A DNA stretch of 42,066 nt, taken from positions 1 through 42,066 of the forward strand of contig CATOTS010000047.1 of the NCBI GenBank assembly GCA_951813625.1, given 5' to 3'. A program made the position numbers and the translations under genes. Under the pieces are notes generated by a model. That model saw only the letters and a list, made by a program, of their open reading frames with translations, was not told the DNA's origin and searched no databases. Position 1 is the first letter of the stretch; each line of letters begins with the position of its first letter. Positions 7,189-16,535 of the stretch are shown here, piece after piece. The DNA is from an uncultured Caldilineaceae bacterium. GTDB lineage: Bacteria; Chloroflexota; Anaerolineae; Caldilineales; Caldilineaceae.

Positions 7189-8334
7189 CTACCGCTCAAC
7201 TGTGATTGCATAGTGCCCTTCGATGTGCGGGTAGCGCTCGGAGACATCCTCGGCCAGTTCGATTCCCAGCCCCGCTCGATCCGGCAGGTGCAGCCGCCCA
7301 TCGACCATCTGCGGCGCCTCGGCCGCGATGGCCCATTGCAGCGGCCCCTGAATCTGACAGACCTCGAGTATTTCCAGGTTTGGCAAGGCCGCAATCGCAT
7401 GTGCGTGGGCCATCGCCATCAGTCCGTTGTGCCAGGAGTGGGGATAGAGTTTCAGTCCGTGGTGTGCCGCCAATTCTGCGATCCGCACCAGTTCCGTCAG
7501 TCCACAGGTGCCGGCGTCGGGCTGCACTATGTCATAGGCGCGCCTTTCGATGTAGGGGCGAAACTGCTCCAGCGTCGTGAAGCTCTCACCGCCCGTCACT
7601 GGCATCTCCACCGCCGCCGCAAGCGCGGCATAGCCGTCGATGTCGCTCCACGGGATCGGCTCCTCCAACCAGGCGAATTCCAGACGGTCCAGCTCCTTTG
7701 CAATCGGCAGCGCATCCTCCAGCGTCAAACGGCAGTTGCCGTCCAACGCCAGCTTCATGCGACCCGCAACCGCCTGATGCAGTTCGCGAACCAGCCCGAG
7801 GAAGCGGTCGACCGTCACGCCGTCCCAATCCCACCGCGTGCCAATGCGAAACTTCATCGCTGGAAAGCCCTGTTCGACATACCCCAGAGCCTCTTCAATC
7901 AGTTGTTCCGGGCGCTCGCGCCAGTCATAGCGGCAGCCGCTCGACGCGTACATCGGCACCGAGTCAGCCGGGCTGCCGCCGAGCAATTGGCTCACCCGCT
8001 TGTCCTCGATCTGCCCGCGCAGGTCCCACAGTGCGCAGTCGATTCCCGCGGCCGCCGCGTCGTGGGCGCGATTCGTGCCATTTGGATGGGGCGCGGCCGC
8101 GGCGTCAGTCGGATCTTTTCCGACAATTGAAGGCGCAAGCCAGTCGACCCACTCGGCGATAAGCGTTGGCACACCGTACGCGCTGGCCTCTCCGATCCCG
8201 ACAATCCCCTCGTCGGTGTGGACTCTGACAACGGCGCAATCGGCCTTAATGGTGCGATAGCTGGCAGTGATCCACTGGCGTCCCGGCTCGTGCATGCGCG
8301 AGAGGCATACTGTTTCGAGTGCAGTAATTCTCAT
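7189..8334 (-). CDS. Mandelate racemase/muconate lactonizing enzyme (enolase superfamily) protein
   Basis: Probable acid-sugar dehydratase or epimerase. MRITALETVCL is the usual family start. The barrel shows MKFRIGTRWDW (KxR base), LALDGNCRLT (first metal Asp), WLEEPIPW (Glu), VTGGESFTT (Glu), and QPDAGTCGLTE, followed by YPHSWHNG with a possible catalytic His. The full length of about 381 residues is normal. ATG 8334 is chosen because AAAGG precedes it at good spacing. An ATG at 8349 would overlap the upstream stop (ATGA) and add five residues, and it is a fair alternative. It lies between the 656-residue enzyme and a Gfo/Idh dehydrogenase, which fits a dehydration step in sugar-acid breakdown. 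Confidence 0.9.
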   Translation of the reverse strand: MRITALETVCLSRMHEPGRQWITASYRTIKADCAVVRVHTDEGIVGIGEASAYGVPTLIAEWVDWLAPSIVGKDPTDAAAAPHPNGTNRAHDAAAAGIDCALWDLRGQIEDKRVSQLLGGSPADSVPMYASSGCRYDWRERPEQLIEEALGYVEQGFPAMKFRIGTRWDWDGVTVDRFLGLVRELHQAVAGRMKLALDGNCRLTLEDALPIAKELDRLEFAWLEEPIPWSDIDGYAALAAAVEMPVTGGESFTTLEQFRPYIERRAYDIVQPDAGTCGLTELVRIAELAAHHGLKLYPHSWHNGLMAMAHAHAIAALPNLEILEVCQIQGPLQWAIAAEAPQMVDGRLHLPDRAGLGIELAEDVSERYPHIEGHYAITVER

Positions 8335-8345
8335 TTGGTTGCCTT

Positions 8346-10316
8346 TCACCAGGGCGGCTTGTATGAAGGCTCGTTGACATAACGGGCCGTCTTAATGTCC
8401 AGTTTGATCCTCGTTGCTGGGGGAAGTTCGACCTGCAAGTGTACGTCGTCGACGGTCTCCTCCTCAGTTATCTGTTCGATTGCAGGCGACCGATAGGCCT
8501 GCGGGTCTCCCGGGTAGACGCTTGTCCGCTGTGAGTAGCGGACGGTCCCGAATCGATGCTCGCCGAAGCCTCCCGCCTGTAGGAGCACGATGCGCGACTC
8601 GAAAGGGCTCAGGTTGACAAGCTCCACCACTGTGCGGTCAGCCTCCAGCCGCGATACCAGCGCTGCGACGTCGGGCGGGAGCCCCGGCCGTTTACGCTCG
8701 GCGTCGAAATACCGCAGCCGGCAGTGGAGCAGCCCGCCGTTGTATATGATCTGGGGCGCGCCGAGCGTGAGCTGCACGAGCGCCTCGGTGATCACGGGGT
8801 TGAGCTGCTGCCAGTGGTGGATATTTACCTTCGTCAGGTCTTCCGCGTCTTGTCGGATCAACTCAAGGCGGCGGCAAACCTGCCCGTAGGTGGAGGCAAG
8901 CATCTGCTCTGGATATTCGGGATTGTCTCCTGCCAGGAAGCGCAGCCAGGGCTGTTCGCGCCCATTGTCCTCCTTGTTGCGGAAACCCTGAACCCGGCGC
9001 CAGTCATATTTCTCCACTCGTCGCAGCGCTTCGAGCCGCTCCCAGTCGGCGGGATCCATCGACAGGTTCCAGACGGCCGCGGGGAACACCGGCGAGAGCG
9101 GCTGATAGTCGAACCAGCCGTTGTCATTGTGTCGGTAAGGAACGACGAAGATCTTCTGGTCTAGGTCGTACAGTTGATCCACCCAGTGGCTTTCCAGGCT
9201 CATCGCCTGGCCGCGGGGATGGCGCAATTCTCCCAATTTCCAGACGGCGTCATACTGTTCGCGAGCCAGTTGGAGAAATGTCTTATCGCCTGAGAGTAGG
9301 AATGCGTTGGCGCCGCCGACGATCGCGGCCATGCCGATGTTATAGTAGCCGTGGGGCCAGCTCCAGCCGTATAGGCCGCCGTACCAGCGCCCGCCCAAAT
9401 ACTCGCCAACTTCCCCGGAGAGCCCAACGTTGTCCGGCAGCAGGCCATCAGGCTTTGGCCGTTCCTGTTGTCCTGGCGGCGCCGTCGCGGGCGTGCTGCC
9501 GGCGGCCCGTTTCCGCCATCCGTCGACGTACTCGACGATCCAGCGCCGGTACTTCTCCTGGCCGGTGAGCAAGAAGGCGTTGGCAATGAGACTTGTCACC
9601 ATCAGGTTGCCGACCACGTCCCCTTTGCCCATGCGCTCCTGCATCGCCTCGCCCATGCGCCGCGCCGCGTCGGAATTTTTCAGGTCGTCATATTCGCGCA
9701 CGCCCGGAATGTCGGTATACGGGAGACCGTAGGTGCGCATGCCTGCACTCCAGCCGTACCTCGGCTCCGGGTTGTCCGACTGTCCCCAGCGGGGGCCGCC
9801 GCTGCCGTTGTGCGGTGCGCGAATCAGTTTGCGATCGGGGTCGTAGTTGAGCGCGTCTGGGTTCTCGTTCAGGTACAGGCCGGCGAACCGTACTGCGCGT
9901 TCGCGGTTGCGCTCGTTCGTTGGGTCGGCCAAACAGAGGAAGTAGAAGTAGATGTAGCTTTCGCCCTGGTGGAACTGATCGTAGCCACGCTCATATTCGT
10001 CCAGGACCGGGCCGAGTTCCGTCAGCTGTTTGGTGATGGCGTCCCACTGGCGTTGTCCCAGTGTGAGCAGATGATCGCCGCCGCCGAGGAGATAGAAGAG
10101 GGGCCAGTTGTAAAAGCTTTCGTAGAGATCGTCTGCACCGTCGCGTGAGTTTTTCCACTCATCGGCCCAGATCAGTGTCCCATCGGGGCGCGTGTACTTC
10201 TCCAAATAAGGATGTACCGACCGGTCCATCAGATCAAAAAGCGCCCGCTCCAACACGGCCCAGGCGGGGGGTGCATCGAGAGGTACGCTGGCAGTGAGTG
10301 TAATGACCGGACTCAC
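8346..10316 (-). CDS. Unrecognised 656-residue protein in a sugar-uptake operon, possible (alpha/alpha)6-barrel enzyme
   Basis: I do not recognise a named family. The protein is rich in Trp and Tyr. It has spaced helical-looking segments such as ESFYNWPLFYLLGGGDH, LMVTSLIANAFLLTGQEKY and GYYNIGMAAIVGGANAFLLS, each ending in a turn with Gly. That recurrence resembles (alpha/alpha)6 toroid glycoside hydrolases, lyases and epimerases. Acidic clusters LIWADEW (early) and YDQFHQGESY could be functional. The last 120 residues look like a beta-rich accessory domain (VVELVNLSPFESRIVLLQAGG). There is no signal peptide, so it is probably cytoplasmic. The start is GTG 10316. It sits 162 nt behind the binding-protein gene and touches the dehydratase gene, so a role in processing the imported glycoside is inferred. 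Confidence 0.75.
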   Translation of the reverse strand: MSPVITLTASVPLDAPPAWAVLERALFDLMDRSVHPYLEKYTRPDGTLIWADEWKNSRDGADDLYESFYNWPLFYLLGGGDHLLTLGQRQWDAITKQLTELGPVLDEYERGYDQFHQGESYIYFYFLCLADPTNERNRERAVRFAGLYLNENPDALNYDPDRKLIRAPHNGSGGPRWGQSDNPEPRYGWSAGMRTYGLPYTDIPGVREYDDLKNSDAARRMGEAMQERMGKGDVVGNLMVTSLIANAFLLTGQEKYRRWIVEYVDGWRKRAAGSTPATAPPGQQERPKPDGLLPDNVGLSGEVGEYLGGRWYGGLYGWSWPHGYYNIGMAAIVGGANAFLLSGDKTFLQLAREQYDAVWKLGELRHPRGQAMSLESHWVDQLYDLDQKIFVVPYRHNDNGWFDYQPLSPVFPAAVWNLSMDPADWERLEALRRVEKYDWRRVQGFRNKEDNGREQPWLRFLAGDNPEYPEQMLASTYGQVCRRLELIRQDAEDLTKVNIHHWQQLNPVITEALVQLTLGAPQIIYNGGLLHCRLRYFDAERKRPGLPPDVAALVSRLEADRTVVELVNLSPFESRIVLLQAGGFGEHRFGTVRYSQRTSVYPGDPQAYRSPAIEQITEEETVDDVHLQVELPPATRIKLDIKTARYVNEPSYKPPW

Positions 10317-10379
10317 CTCACTTTTCAGAGGGTTATTGGGAATTGGGATGCCGCCGTCCCACTTTCCACCGGCGACAGG

Positions 10380-10438
10380 TTTGCGTTCACCGCTGCGCCA
10401 GGGCCGAGCCAGAACCAGGCGCAGCGGCAGAACGCAAA
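10380..10438 (-). terminator. Long two-part hairpin after the binding-protein gene
   Basis: TTTGCGTT (10380-10387) pairs with AACGCAAA (10431-10438). Inside it CGCTGCGCC (10391-10399) pairs with GGCGCAGCG (10418-10426), leaving an 18-nt loop. It begins 40 nt after the binding-protein stop on the minus strand. There is no T tract, so it may protect the 3' end of an abundant binding-protein mRNA or cause partial termination before the catabolic genes. Confidence 0.55.
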
Positions 10439-10478
10439 AGGCACATCTACAAACTCTTCAACGGTGAAACCCTAGCTT

Positions 10479-12020
10479 CTAGCGTGGATTCCTTGCCCGC
10501 CAATCCTGCAGCTGCCGGTTTACTTCGTTGATTATGGTTTGGGCGCCGGCCTCGTTCAGCTTCTCGATGGCCTCGGCCGCGCCATCCTCGTAGGCGACCC
10601 AGCCGTACTGGATCGGCAGAACCAACTCATTGTAAACGGCCGACGTCTGGGCAATCTCCGTCTTAATCGGTTCGCGGTCAACCACGAAGCCCAACGCCTC
10701 CGAGGGGAAGGCCGTATCGTTCATCTTCTTGGTTGCTTCCCACGCGCCGACCTGCTTGGCGTCCCTGTAGTATGCGTTGAACTGATTGCCGAACATCCAG
10801 TCGGTGTTTGGATTGTAGGAGCTGGTGTTGCCGTCCACGCCTTCAGGGAAGCGCATCACCTGGTTGACCTCATCGTCCCAGACCCAGTGCACGCCTTCAA
10901 TGCCGCGCGAAAGCAGGTTGTAGATAAAGGCGTTTGTGTTGAACTCCTCCAACACCTCCATCGCTTTGCCCGGATTCTGGGAGGTGGCGCAGATGGCGTT
11001 CATCGTTGCGGTAGCGCCGGCAGTATCCAGAATCAGGGGGACTGTCAGGCTTTTGCTCAGGAACTCGAAGCCGTAGGCGTTCTGTGCTTCAACGTCGTTG
11101 CCCGGCTTTTCCACGTGATAGCCCATGGCATATTGGCCGGCGCGGAATGCGGATTGGGCCTCGTCATTGGGCAGCGGTTCCAGGGGCATAAAGCCTTCAT
11201 CTACCCAGCGTTTGGTCGATTCGGCCGCCATCTGAAATTCCACCGATTCCGCCATATTAACAGCGGTCAGCGAGTCGTCATCGGCTTTCATTCCGAGAAA
11301 ACTGATGCCGTCATCCAGTGGGTCGAACCCGTAATACTGGGGCAGCCAGAGGCCCCGTCCCGGCGCAGCAACGAATACGGGTGTAATGCCTTCGCCGTCG
11401 CGAACGGCGGCTAGCCAGGGCTCCATATCTTCCCACTTCGTCACGGAATTCAGATCAAGGCCGTATTTGTCGGCCAGGTCCTTGCGTGGATGGACACCCC
11501 ATGGCTTGGGGAAAATCTGCTGGTTGATGACGCCGTAGATGACGCCGTTGACGCGCGCAGCGTCCCAGGTCGTGGGCGGCATGCTGCCCCACAGGCCCGG
11601 CGCATGATTGAGCAACAGATCGTCCAGCGGCGCAAGAACGCCATTGGCGACATTGTTTGCGTAGCTGTTGATCCAGGGCGCGGTGAATATGATGTCACAC
11701 TCTTCGCCCGCAGACAGACGCAACTGCATCTTGTCGTTGAACGCGCCGAAGTCGATCGGTTCCAGGGTCAGGTTCACGCCGATCTTGTCGTGGAGGACTT
11801 CATTCATCGCGTCCTCCACCATCTGCAGGTCAGCCGGGATACCGCGGCTGCCGTAAGTGTAAGTGATATTCACCAGTCCCTCGGCCGGTGATGGCGCGGC
11901 CGCTTCCTGCTGACTTTCGGCCCCCATGGAATCTGCAGGGGCGGTGGCCGGGCAGGCTGTCAGGACCATTGAGGCTAACAGTAGTACGCTGAGAATGGTC
12001 AAAACACGGTGTCGGATCAT
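10479..12020 (-). CDS. ABC transporter substrate-binding lipoprotein, LplA-like
   Basis: Extracytoplasmic binding protein for a saccharide, anchored by lipid. Residues 1-23 form a type II signal peptide ending in VLTAC with the lipidated Cys at 23, followed by an Ala/Pro/Ser-rich linker. The body (513 residues) reads INITYTYGSRGIPADLQ-like, then ECDIIFTAPWINSYA and MKADDDS. The C-terminal third (TDWMFGNQFNAYYRD, FGFVVD-like segments, LNEAGAQTIINEVNRQLQDW) resembles the DUF3502 end found in LplA-type proteins. ATG 12020 has a strong AGGAGGAG site. Together with the two permeases upstream it makes a full import system except for the ATPase, which is absent here and is probably a shared MsmK-like subunit encoded elsewhere. 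Confidence 0.92.
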   Translation of the reverse strand: MIRHRVLTILSVLLLASMVLTACPATAPADSMGAESQQEAAAPSPAEGLVNITYTYGSRGIPADLQMVEDAMNEVLHDKIGVNLTLEPIDFGAFNDKMQLRLSAGEECDIIFTAPWINSYANNVANGVLAPLDDLLLNHAPGLWGSMPPTTWDAARVNGVIYGVINQQIFPKPWGVHPRKDLADKYGLDLNSVTKWEDMEPWLAAVRDGEGITPVFVAAPGRGLWLPQYYGFDPLDDGISFLGMKADDDSLTAVNMAESVEFQMAAESTKRWVDEGFMPLEPLPNDEAQSAFRAGQYAMGYHVEKPGNDVEAQNAYGFEFLSKSLTVPLILDTAGATATMNAICATSQNPGKAMEVLEEFNTNAFIYNLLSRGIEGVHWVWDDEVNQVMRFPEGVDGNTSSYNPNTDWMFGNQFNAYYRDAKQVGAWEATKKMNDTAFPSEALGFVVDREPIKTEIAQTSAVYNELVLPIQYGWVAYEDGAAEAIEKLNEAGAQTIINEVNRQLQDWRARNPR

Positions 12021-12168
12021 TTGTGTCTACTCCTCCTGGATGGTTGGTTGTTGATCGAACTACATTGAGTTATGGATTAGGGACGACGGATAGCATTCAT
12101 TCCATCAGCCACCTATGTTGGGAAGGTTCTACCGTCTGCGCGATGCATCATTGGAGACGTGATTGACA

Positions 12169-13077
12169 CTATCCTTTCAAGCCGCCAATGGTAATGCCGC
12201 GGACGAAGTATTTCTGCAGCAGCAAGAACGTAAACAGGGCCGGGCCAAATGCCAATACGGCCATCGCCATGCGCGCAGAGAGCGTCGGGATCGGCATCCC
12301 GGTCGTCTGCGGATTGGCGGCCATGATATTGATGTTAGCCATCAGAACGTACAGCAGGTATTGGAGCGGATACATCGAGCTGTCGTCGATAAACAACAGC
12401 GCCAGAAACCAGTCATTCCAGTAGCGCAATACAAAGAAGAGACCGATCGTAGCCAGTACCGGTTTGGAGAGCGGCACGACAATCTGGAAAAAGATACGCC
12501 ACTCGCCGGCGCCGTCGATTCTGGCCGCGTCCAGCAGCTCGGTCGGCAGCTGGGAAAAAGAGGTCCGAATGATCAGCACGTACCAAGCTGTCACCAGGTA
12601 CGGCAAGATCAGTATAAAAATGTTGTCCTTCAGGCCCAGGTAACGGGTAACCAGTATGTAGAAAGGAACCATGCCGCCGTTGAAGAGCAGCGTAAAGAAG
12701 ACATAGAACGAAAGCGGTCCGCGCAGGCGGAAATCTTTGCGCGCCAGCGGCCACGCCAGAAGTGAACAGACCAGGAGGCCGGCGATGGTACCTGCCGCCG
12801 TCACAAATGCCGTCACCGCGTACGAGCGCAAAATCTGCCCCGGTTCCTGCAGGATGTATTCGTACGCGAATGTTGTAAGGCCGACGGGCAAAAGCTGGTA
12901 GCCCTCTTTGGCGAGGCGAATTTCGTCAGAAAGAGAAATGCTGACCACAAGGATGAGCGGAATCAGGCAAGTCAGACCCACCAGCGACAGTACGGCGTGG
13001 ACCGCGACCCTGCCGAGGATTGCCTGTACCCGATACCGATTCAGAGGAAATGGACGCGGGGTGGTCGTTACGGTCAT
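12169..13077 (-). CDS. Carbohydrate ABC transporter permease (CUT1, YtcP/MalG type)
   Basis: Inner-membrane subunit of the sugar importer, 302 residues with about six membrane segments, beginning with VLSLVGLTCLIPLILVVSI. The EAA loop that contacts the ATPase reads ELLDAARIDGAGEWRIFF, with the conserved D-A-x-x-D-G-A-G core. The C-terminus FVRGITIGGLKG is the usual end of this permease class. It starts 12 nt after the other permease gene, so the two are co-transcribed. A 148-nt gap separates it from the binding-protein gene, room enough for a separate promoter or a processing site. Confidence 0.93.
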   Translation of the reverse strand: MTVTTTPRPFPLNRYRVQAILGRVAVHAVLSLVGLTCLIPLILVVSISLSDEIRLAKEGYQLLPVGLTTFAYEYILQEPGQILRSYAVTAFVTAAGTIAGLLVCSLLAWPLARKDFRLRGPLSFYVFFTLLFNGGMVPFYILVTRYLGLKDNIFILILPYLVTAWYVLIIRTSFSQLPTELLDAARIDGAGEWRIFFQIVVPLSKPVLATIGLFFVLRYWNDWFLALLFIDDSSMYPLQYLLYVLMANINIMAANPQTTGMPIPTLSARMAMAVLAFGPALFTFLLLQKYFVRGITIGGLKG

Positions 13078-13089
13078 GGCAGCCGAATC

Positions 13090-14103
13090 CTAGTACAAGG
13101 CATAGTCTTCGTTCACCCGGCGGACGACCCAATTTGCACCTACTACCAGCAGAAATCCTACAAATGACTGATAGAAGCCGGCAGCTGCAGCCATGCTGAT
13201 TTCGCCCAGCTCTACCAATGAGCGATAGACAAAGGTATCGATGACGTCGGTGGTCGAGTAGAGCAGAGGATTGTCGCGGGGCAGAAAGAAAAACAGACCG
13301 AAGTCGGCGTGAAAGATGCGTCCGATCGCCAGCAGCGCGAGAATGATGATCATCGGGTAGAGCATTGGCAAGGTGACATAGCGGATCTGTTGCAGCTTGC
13401 CCGCGCCATCGATTTTGGCCGCCTCGAACAGTTCGGGGGAAATACCAAGAATGCCAGCCAGATAGATGATGCTGCTGAAGCCGATGCCATTCCACAGATT
13501 GGCAAGCACCAGAATGGCCGGCCAATACTCCGGCGAGCGATACCAGGCGATTCGATCCAGATTCAGTGCGTCTATCCACCGGTTGATCATCCCGGTCTGG
13601 CCATTGAGAAAGGCAAAAACGAAATAGCTGACAATTACCCAGGAGATGAAGTAGGGGAAGAAGAGCATCGTCTGATAGTACTTGCTCAAACGGCTGCGGT
13701 AGGCTTCGTTCATCAGGATGGCAACGGTTAGCGCGCAGACCGTAGTTGTGCTGATGAATAGCAGATTCATCAACAGCGTATTGCGGGTAATCCGGAACGC
13801 GGCGTCAGTTCCGAAAAGGAAGCGGAAGTTCTGAAAGCCGACCCATTCGCTGCCGAGGATTCCCAGATTGAAGCGATAATCCTTGAAGGCGATGACAATG
13901 CCTAACATCGGCAGGTAGGCGAAAATGAAGAGCAGGACGATACCAGGAAGCGACATCGAGAGCAACGAAAGATTCGTCTTGAGCTCGCGCTCGTTTCCAA
14001 ATAGTCGGTGCAAAAAACGCTCAGGTGTTGACGCCGGCTGTTTCGAGTGGCGCGGTTTGGGCGACGGGGAGGCCTGTCCGTCCAACTGCTTCTTGTTGAT
14101 CAC
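13090..14103 (-). CDS. Carbohydrate ABC transporter permease (LplB/YteP type)
   Basis: First membrane subunit of the importer, 337 residues. A polar N-terminal extension of about 45 residues precedes six membrane segments. The first (LPGIVLLFIFAYLPMLGIVI) is followed by AFKDYRFNLGILGSEWVGFQ, a signature of LplB-like proteins. The EAA loop is ELFEAAKIDGAGKLQQIRY. It is the first gene of the minus-strand run that continues to 5072. Divergent oligopeptidase B lies on the other side of a 287-nt spacer. The substrate cannot be read from sequence. LplABC-type systems import oligosaccharides of plant or microbial polymers, and the downstream enzymes point to sugar acids. Confidence 0.93.
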   Translation of the reverse strand: MINKKQLDGQASPSPKPRHSKQPASTPERFLHRLFGNERELKTNLSLLSMSLPGIVLLFIFAYLPMLGIVIAFKDYRFNLGILGSEWVGFQNFRFLFGTDAAFRITRNTLLMNLLFISTTTVCALTVAILMNEAYRSRLSKYYQTMLFFPYFISWVIVSYFVFAFLNGQTGMINRWIDALNLDRIAWYRSPEYWPAILVLANLWNGIGFSSIIYLAGILGISPELFEAAKIDGAGKLQQIRYVTLPMLYPMIIILALLAIGRIFHADFGLFFFLPRDNPLLYSTTDVIDTFVYRSLVELGEISMAAAAGFYQSFVGFLLVVGANWVVRRVNEDYALY

Positions 14104-14257
14104 TCAAGTCTTTCCTACAGACATCGGGGTATACTTTTTCAACGGCCATCTGCGACAGCCGCAAAGGACGGGATCGTAACCTGCTGGCAGAACTGGTAAG
14201 TGGGCCCGCGGCCCCCGTTTCAGCACGGTTGGCCGCCTGGCTGGAGGATCCGGTGCT

Positions 14258-14286
14258 AGGCTACATGACGACCGTTCCTTTGTCAA
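14258..14286 (-). promoter_or_regulatory. Candidate promoter for the sugar ABC operon
   Basis: On the minus strand a perfect TTGACA (14286-14281) is followed after 17 bases by TAGCCT (14263-14258). The -35 box is perfect, but the -10 box matches TATAAT at only three positions. It lies about 155 nt before the first permease start. A TATAAT on the plus strand (14334-14339) could serve the divergent oligopeptidase gene, but no good -35 box accompanies it. Confidence 0.3.
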
Positions 14287-14390
14287 GTTTTTCACTATCA
14301 CCAAAAAGAATAGGGCATCCAAGATAGATACATTATAATAGACGGCCAGCACGCCCTGTGGTCCATTTCAAGGGCAAGTGAGGAGATTTC

Positions 14391-16535
14391 ATGGCAGTGA
14401 AGAACGGAGAAGAGGTCCGCGAGAAGAAGGCGGTCTCGAGCCCGCCGGTGGCACAAAAGGACCCGGTTACCCATCAGAATCACGGCGACGAACGGGTCGA
14501 CCCCTACTATTGGCTGCGGGAGCGTGACAACCTCGCCGTGCTGGATTATCTCGAAGCCGAGAACACCTACACGGCTGCGATGCTGGCACACACCGAGCCC
14601 TTGCAAGGCACTCTGTACGAAGAGATGAAGAGCCGCATCAAGGAGACCGATGAATCGGTGCCCGTCGCCCACGGTGGCTACTACTACTATCACCGTGAAG
14701 AAGAGGGTATGCAGTACCGCATTTACTGCCGTAAGAAAGGCAGTATGGACGCCGCTGAGCAGGTGCTGCTCGATCTCAACGTTGAGGCAGAGGGACACGA
14801 CTTCCTGCAGATGGGCAATTTTGCCGTCAGCCCCGATCACTCCCTGCTCGCCTTTGCGCTGGACACCGACGGCTCCGAAACCTATACTTTGCGGATCAAG
14901 GAGCTGGAGAGCGGCGAACTATTGCACGACCGCATCGAGAATACCTATTACGGGCTGGAGTGGGGCAATGACAATCGCACCCTCTATTACACCACGCTCG
15001 ATCCGGCCCTGAGACCGCACAAACTGCACCGTCACCGTCTGGGCGAAGCTCCAACCGAAGATGAGATTGTCTACCATGAGGAGGACGAACGCTTCTTTCT
15101 GCGGCTCTATAAGGCCAGGAGCGACAAGTATATCTTCTTCGCCCTGGGCAGCGCCGTAACCTCCGAGGTCCATGCAGTTGACGCCGACGCTTCCGACAGC
15201 CGGGCATTTCTCGTCCAGCCGCGTGTCCAGGATGTGGAGTATTACGTTACCCATCATCGGGACCGGTCCGGCCAGGATCGTTTTCTCATTCTGACGAACT
15301 GGGAGGCAGAAAACTTTCGCGTAATGGCTGTGCCGGTTTGCACGCCCGCCCGCGAGAACTGGCAGGAGCTCATTCCTCATTCCGCCGAAGTCATGCTGGA
15401 CCGGATCGAGCCCTTCCAGGATTTCCTCGTGGTCTGGGAGCGCGAAAGCGGCTTGGCACAGATCAGCACATATGACCTGCGCGATGGGACCTTTCTCGCG
15501 GGACGGTCTGCCGCTTCTCACCGCCTCGAGCAACCGGAGCCCGTTTATTCAGTTTCACACGGCCAAAATCCCGAATTTAGCAGCAGCACGCTCCGCTTTC
15601 AATACACGTCGCTCGTCTCCCCGCCGACCGTCTTCGACTACGACATGCATGACCGAACGCGCGTGCTTCGCAAACAGGACGAGGTTAAGGGCTACGATCA
15701 GGCTGCATACAGCTCGGAGCGTATTTGGGCGGTCGCGCCAGACGGTGTGCGGGTGCCGGTCTCGCTCGTCTATCCGGTTGAAGCGAAGAGAGATGGAGGC
15801 AGTCCCTGCCTGCTCATCGGTTACGGATCCTACGGTATGAGCTATGATCCGTCCTTCAGCAGCAACCATGTGAGCCTCCTGCAGCGCGGATTCACCGTCG
15901 CCTACGCCCACATCCGCGGCGGCGGTGAGATGGGGCGGCAGTGGAAGGAAGATGGCAAGTACCTGAAGAAGAAGAACACATTTACCGACTTCATCGCCTG
16001 CGCCGAAGCATTGATCTCCCGGCGGTATACTTCGCCGCAGCAACTTGTCATAAGCGGCCGCAGCGCCGGTGGTCTGCTTATGGGCGCAGTTGCCAACATG
16101 CGCCCGGACCTTTTCGCCGGCGTTGTGGCCGGTGTTCCTTTCGTCGACGTCGTCAACACAATGCTCGATCCCAGCATTCCTTTAACGGTCATCGAGTGGG
16201 AAGAATGGGGCAATCCCGCCGATGCGGAGTACTATCGTTATATGAAGAGTTATTCGCCCTACGATAATATTGAGGTCAAGCCTTACCCGGCCATTCTGGC
16301 AACGGCAGGGCTGAACGATCCTCGAGTTCAATACTGGGAGCCGGCCAAGTGGGTTGCCAGGCTGAGAGCGTGCAAGACCGATGACAACCCACTCCTGCTC
16401 AAGACTGAAATGGGGGCCGGACACTTCAGCAAGTCCGGTCGCTACGACTATTTGGAGGAGATTGCGCTCGAATATGCTTTCATTCTTGACACCCTTGACG
16501 TCGGTACGTCCAATCACCGGGGAAGCGAACGATGA
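14391..16535 (+). CDS. ptrB: Oligopeptidase B (S9A prolyl oligopeptidase family)
   Basis: Cytoplasmic serine peptidase that cleaves short peptides, usually after Arg or Lys. The N-terminus DPYYWLRERDNLAVLDYLEAEN is the family's opening motif, followed by a seven-bladed propeller domain (about residues 80-420). The catalytic domain has PCLLIGYGSYGMSYDP, AHIRGGGEMGRQW and ISGRSAGGLLMG with Ser558, then NDPRVQYWEPAKW with Asp643 and GAGHFSKSGRY with His678, so the triad is complete. The length of 714 residues is normal. ATG 14391 has GAGGAG at good spacing. It overlaps the next small gene by 4 nt. Confidence 0.95.
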   Translation: MAVKNGEEVREKKAVSSPPVAQKDPVTHQNHGDERVDPYYWLRERDNLAVLDYLEAENTYTAAMLAHTEPLQGTLYEEMKSRIKETDESVPVAHGGYYYYHREEEGMQYRIYCRKKGSMDAAEQVLLDLNVEAEGHDFLQMGNFAVSPDHSLLAFALDTDGSETYTLRIKELESGELLHDRIENTYYGLEWGNDNRTLYYTTLDPALRPHKLHRHRLGEAPTEDEIVYHEEDERFFLRLYKARSDKYIFFALGSAVTSEVHAVDADASDSRAFLVQPRVQDVEYYVTHHRDRSGQDRFLILTNWEAENFRVMAVPVCTPARENWQELIPHSAEVMLDRIEPFQDFLVVWERESGLAQISTYDLRDGTFLAGRSAASHRLEQPEPVYSVSHGQNPEFSSSTLRFQYTSLVSPPTVFDYDMHDRTRVLRKQDEVKGYDQAAYSSERIWAVAPDGVRVPVSLVYPVEAKRDGGSPCLLIGYGSYGMSYDPSFSSNHVSLLQRGFTVAYAHIRGGGEMGRQWKEDGKYLKKKNTFTDFIACAEALISRRYTSPQQLVISGRSAGGLLMGAVANMRPDLFAGVVAGVPFVDVVNTMLDPSIPLTVIEWEEWGNPADAEYYRYMKSYSPYDNIEVKPYPAILATAGLNDPRVQYWEPAKWVARLRACKTDDNPLLLKTEMGAGHFSKSGRYDYLEEIALEYAFILDTLDVGTSNHRGSER

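Noticed and set aside
6916..8130. A 404-codon plus-strand frame
   Set aside because: It is antisense to the Gfo/Idh and enolase-superfamily genes, both with full family motifs, and its own translation is low in recognisable structure.
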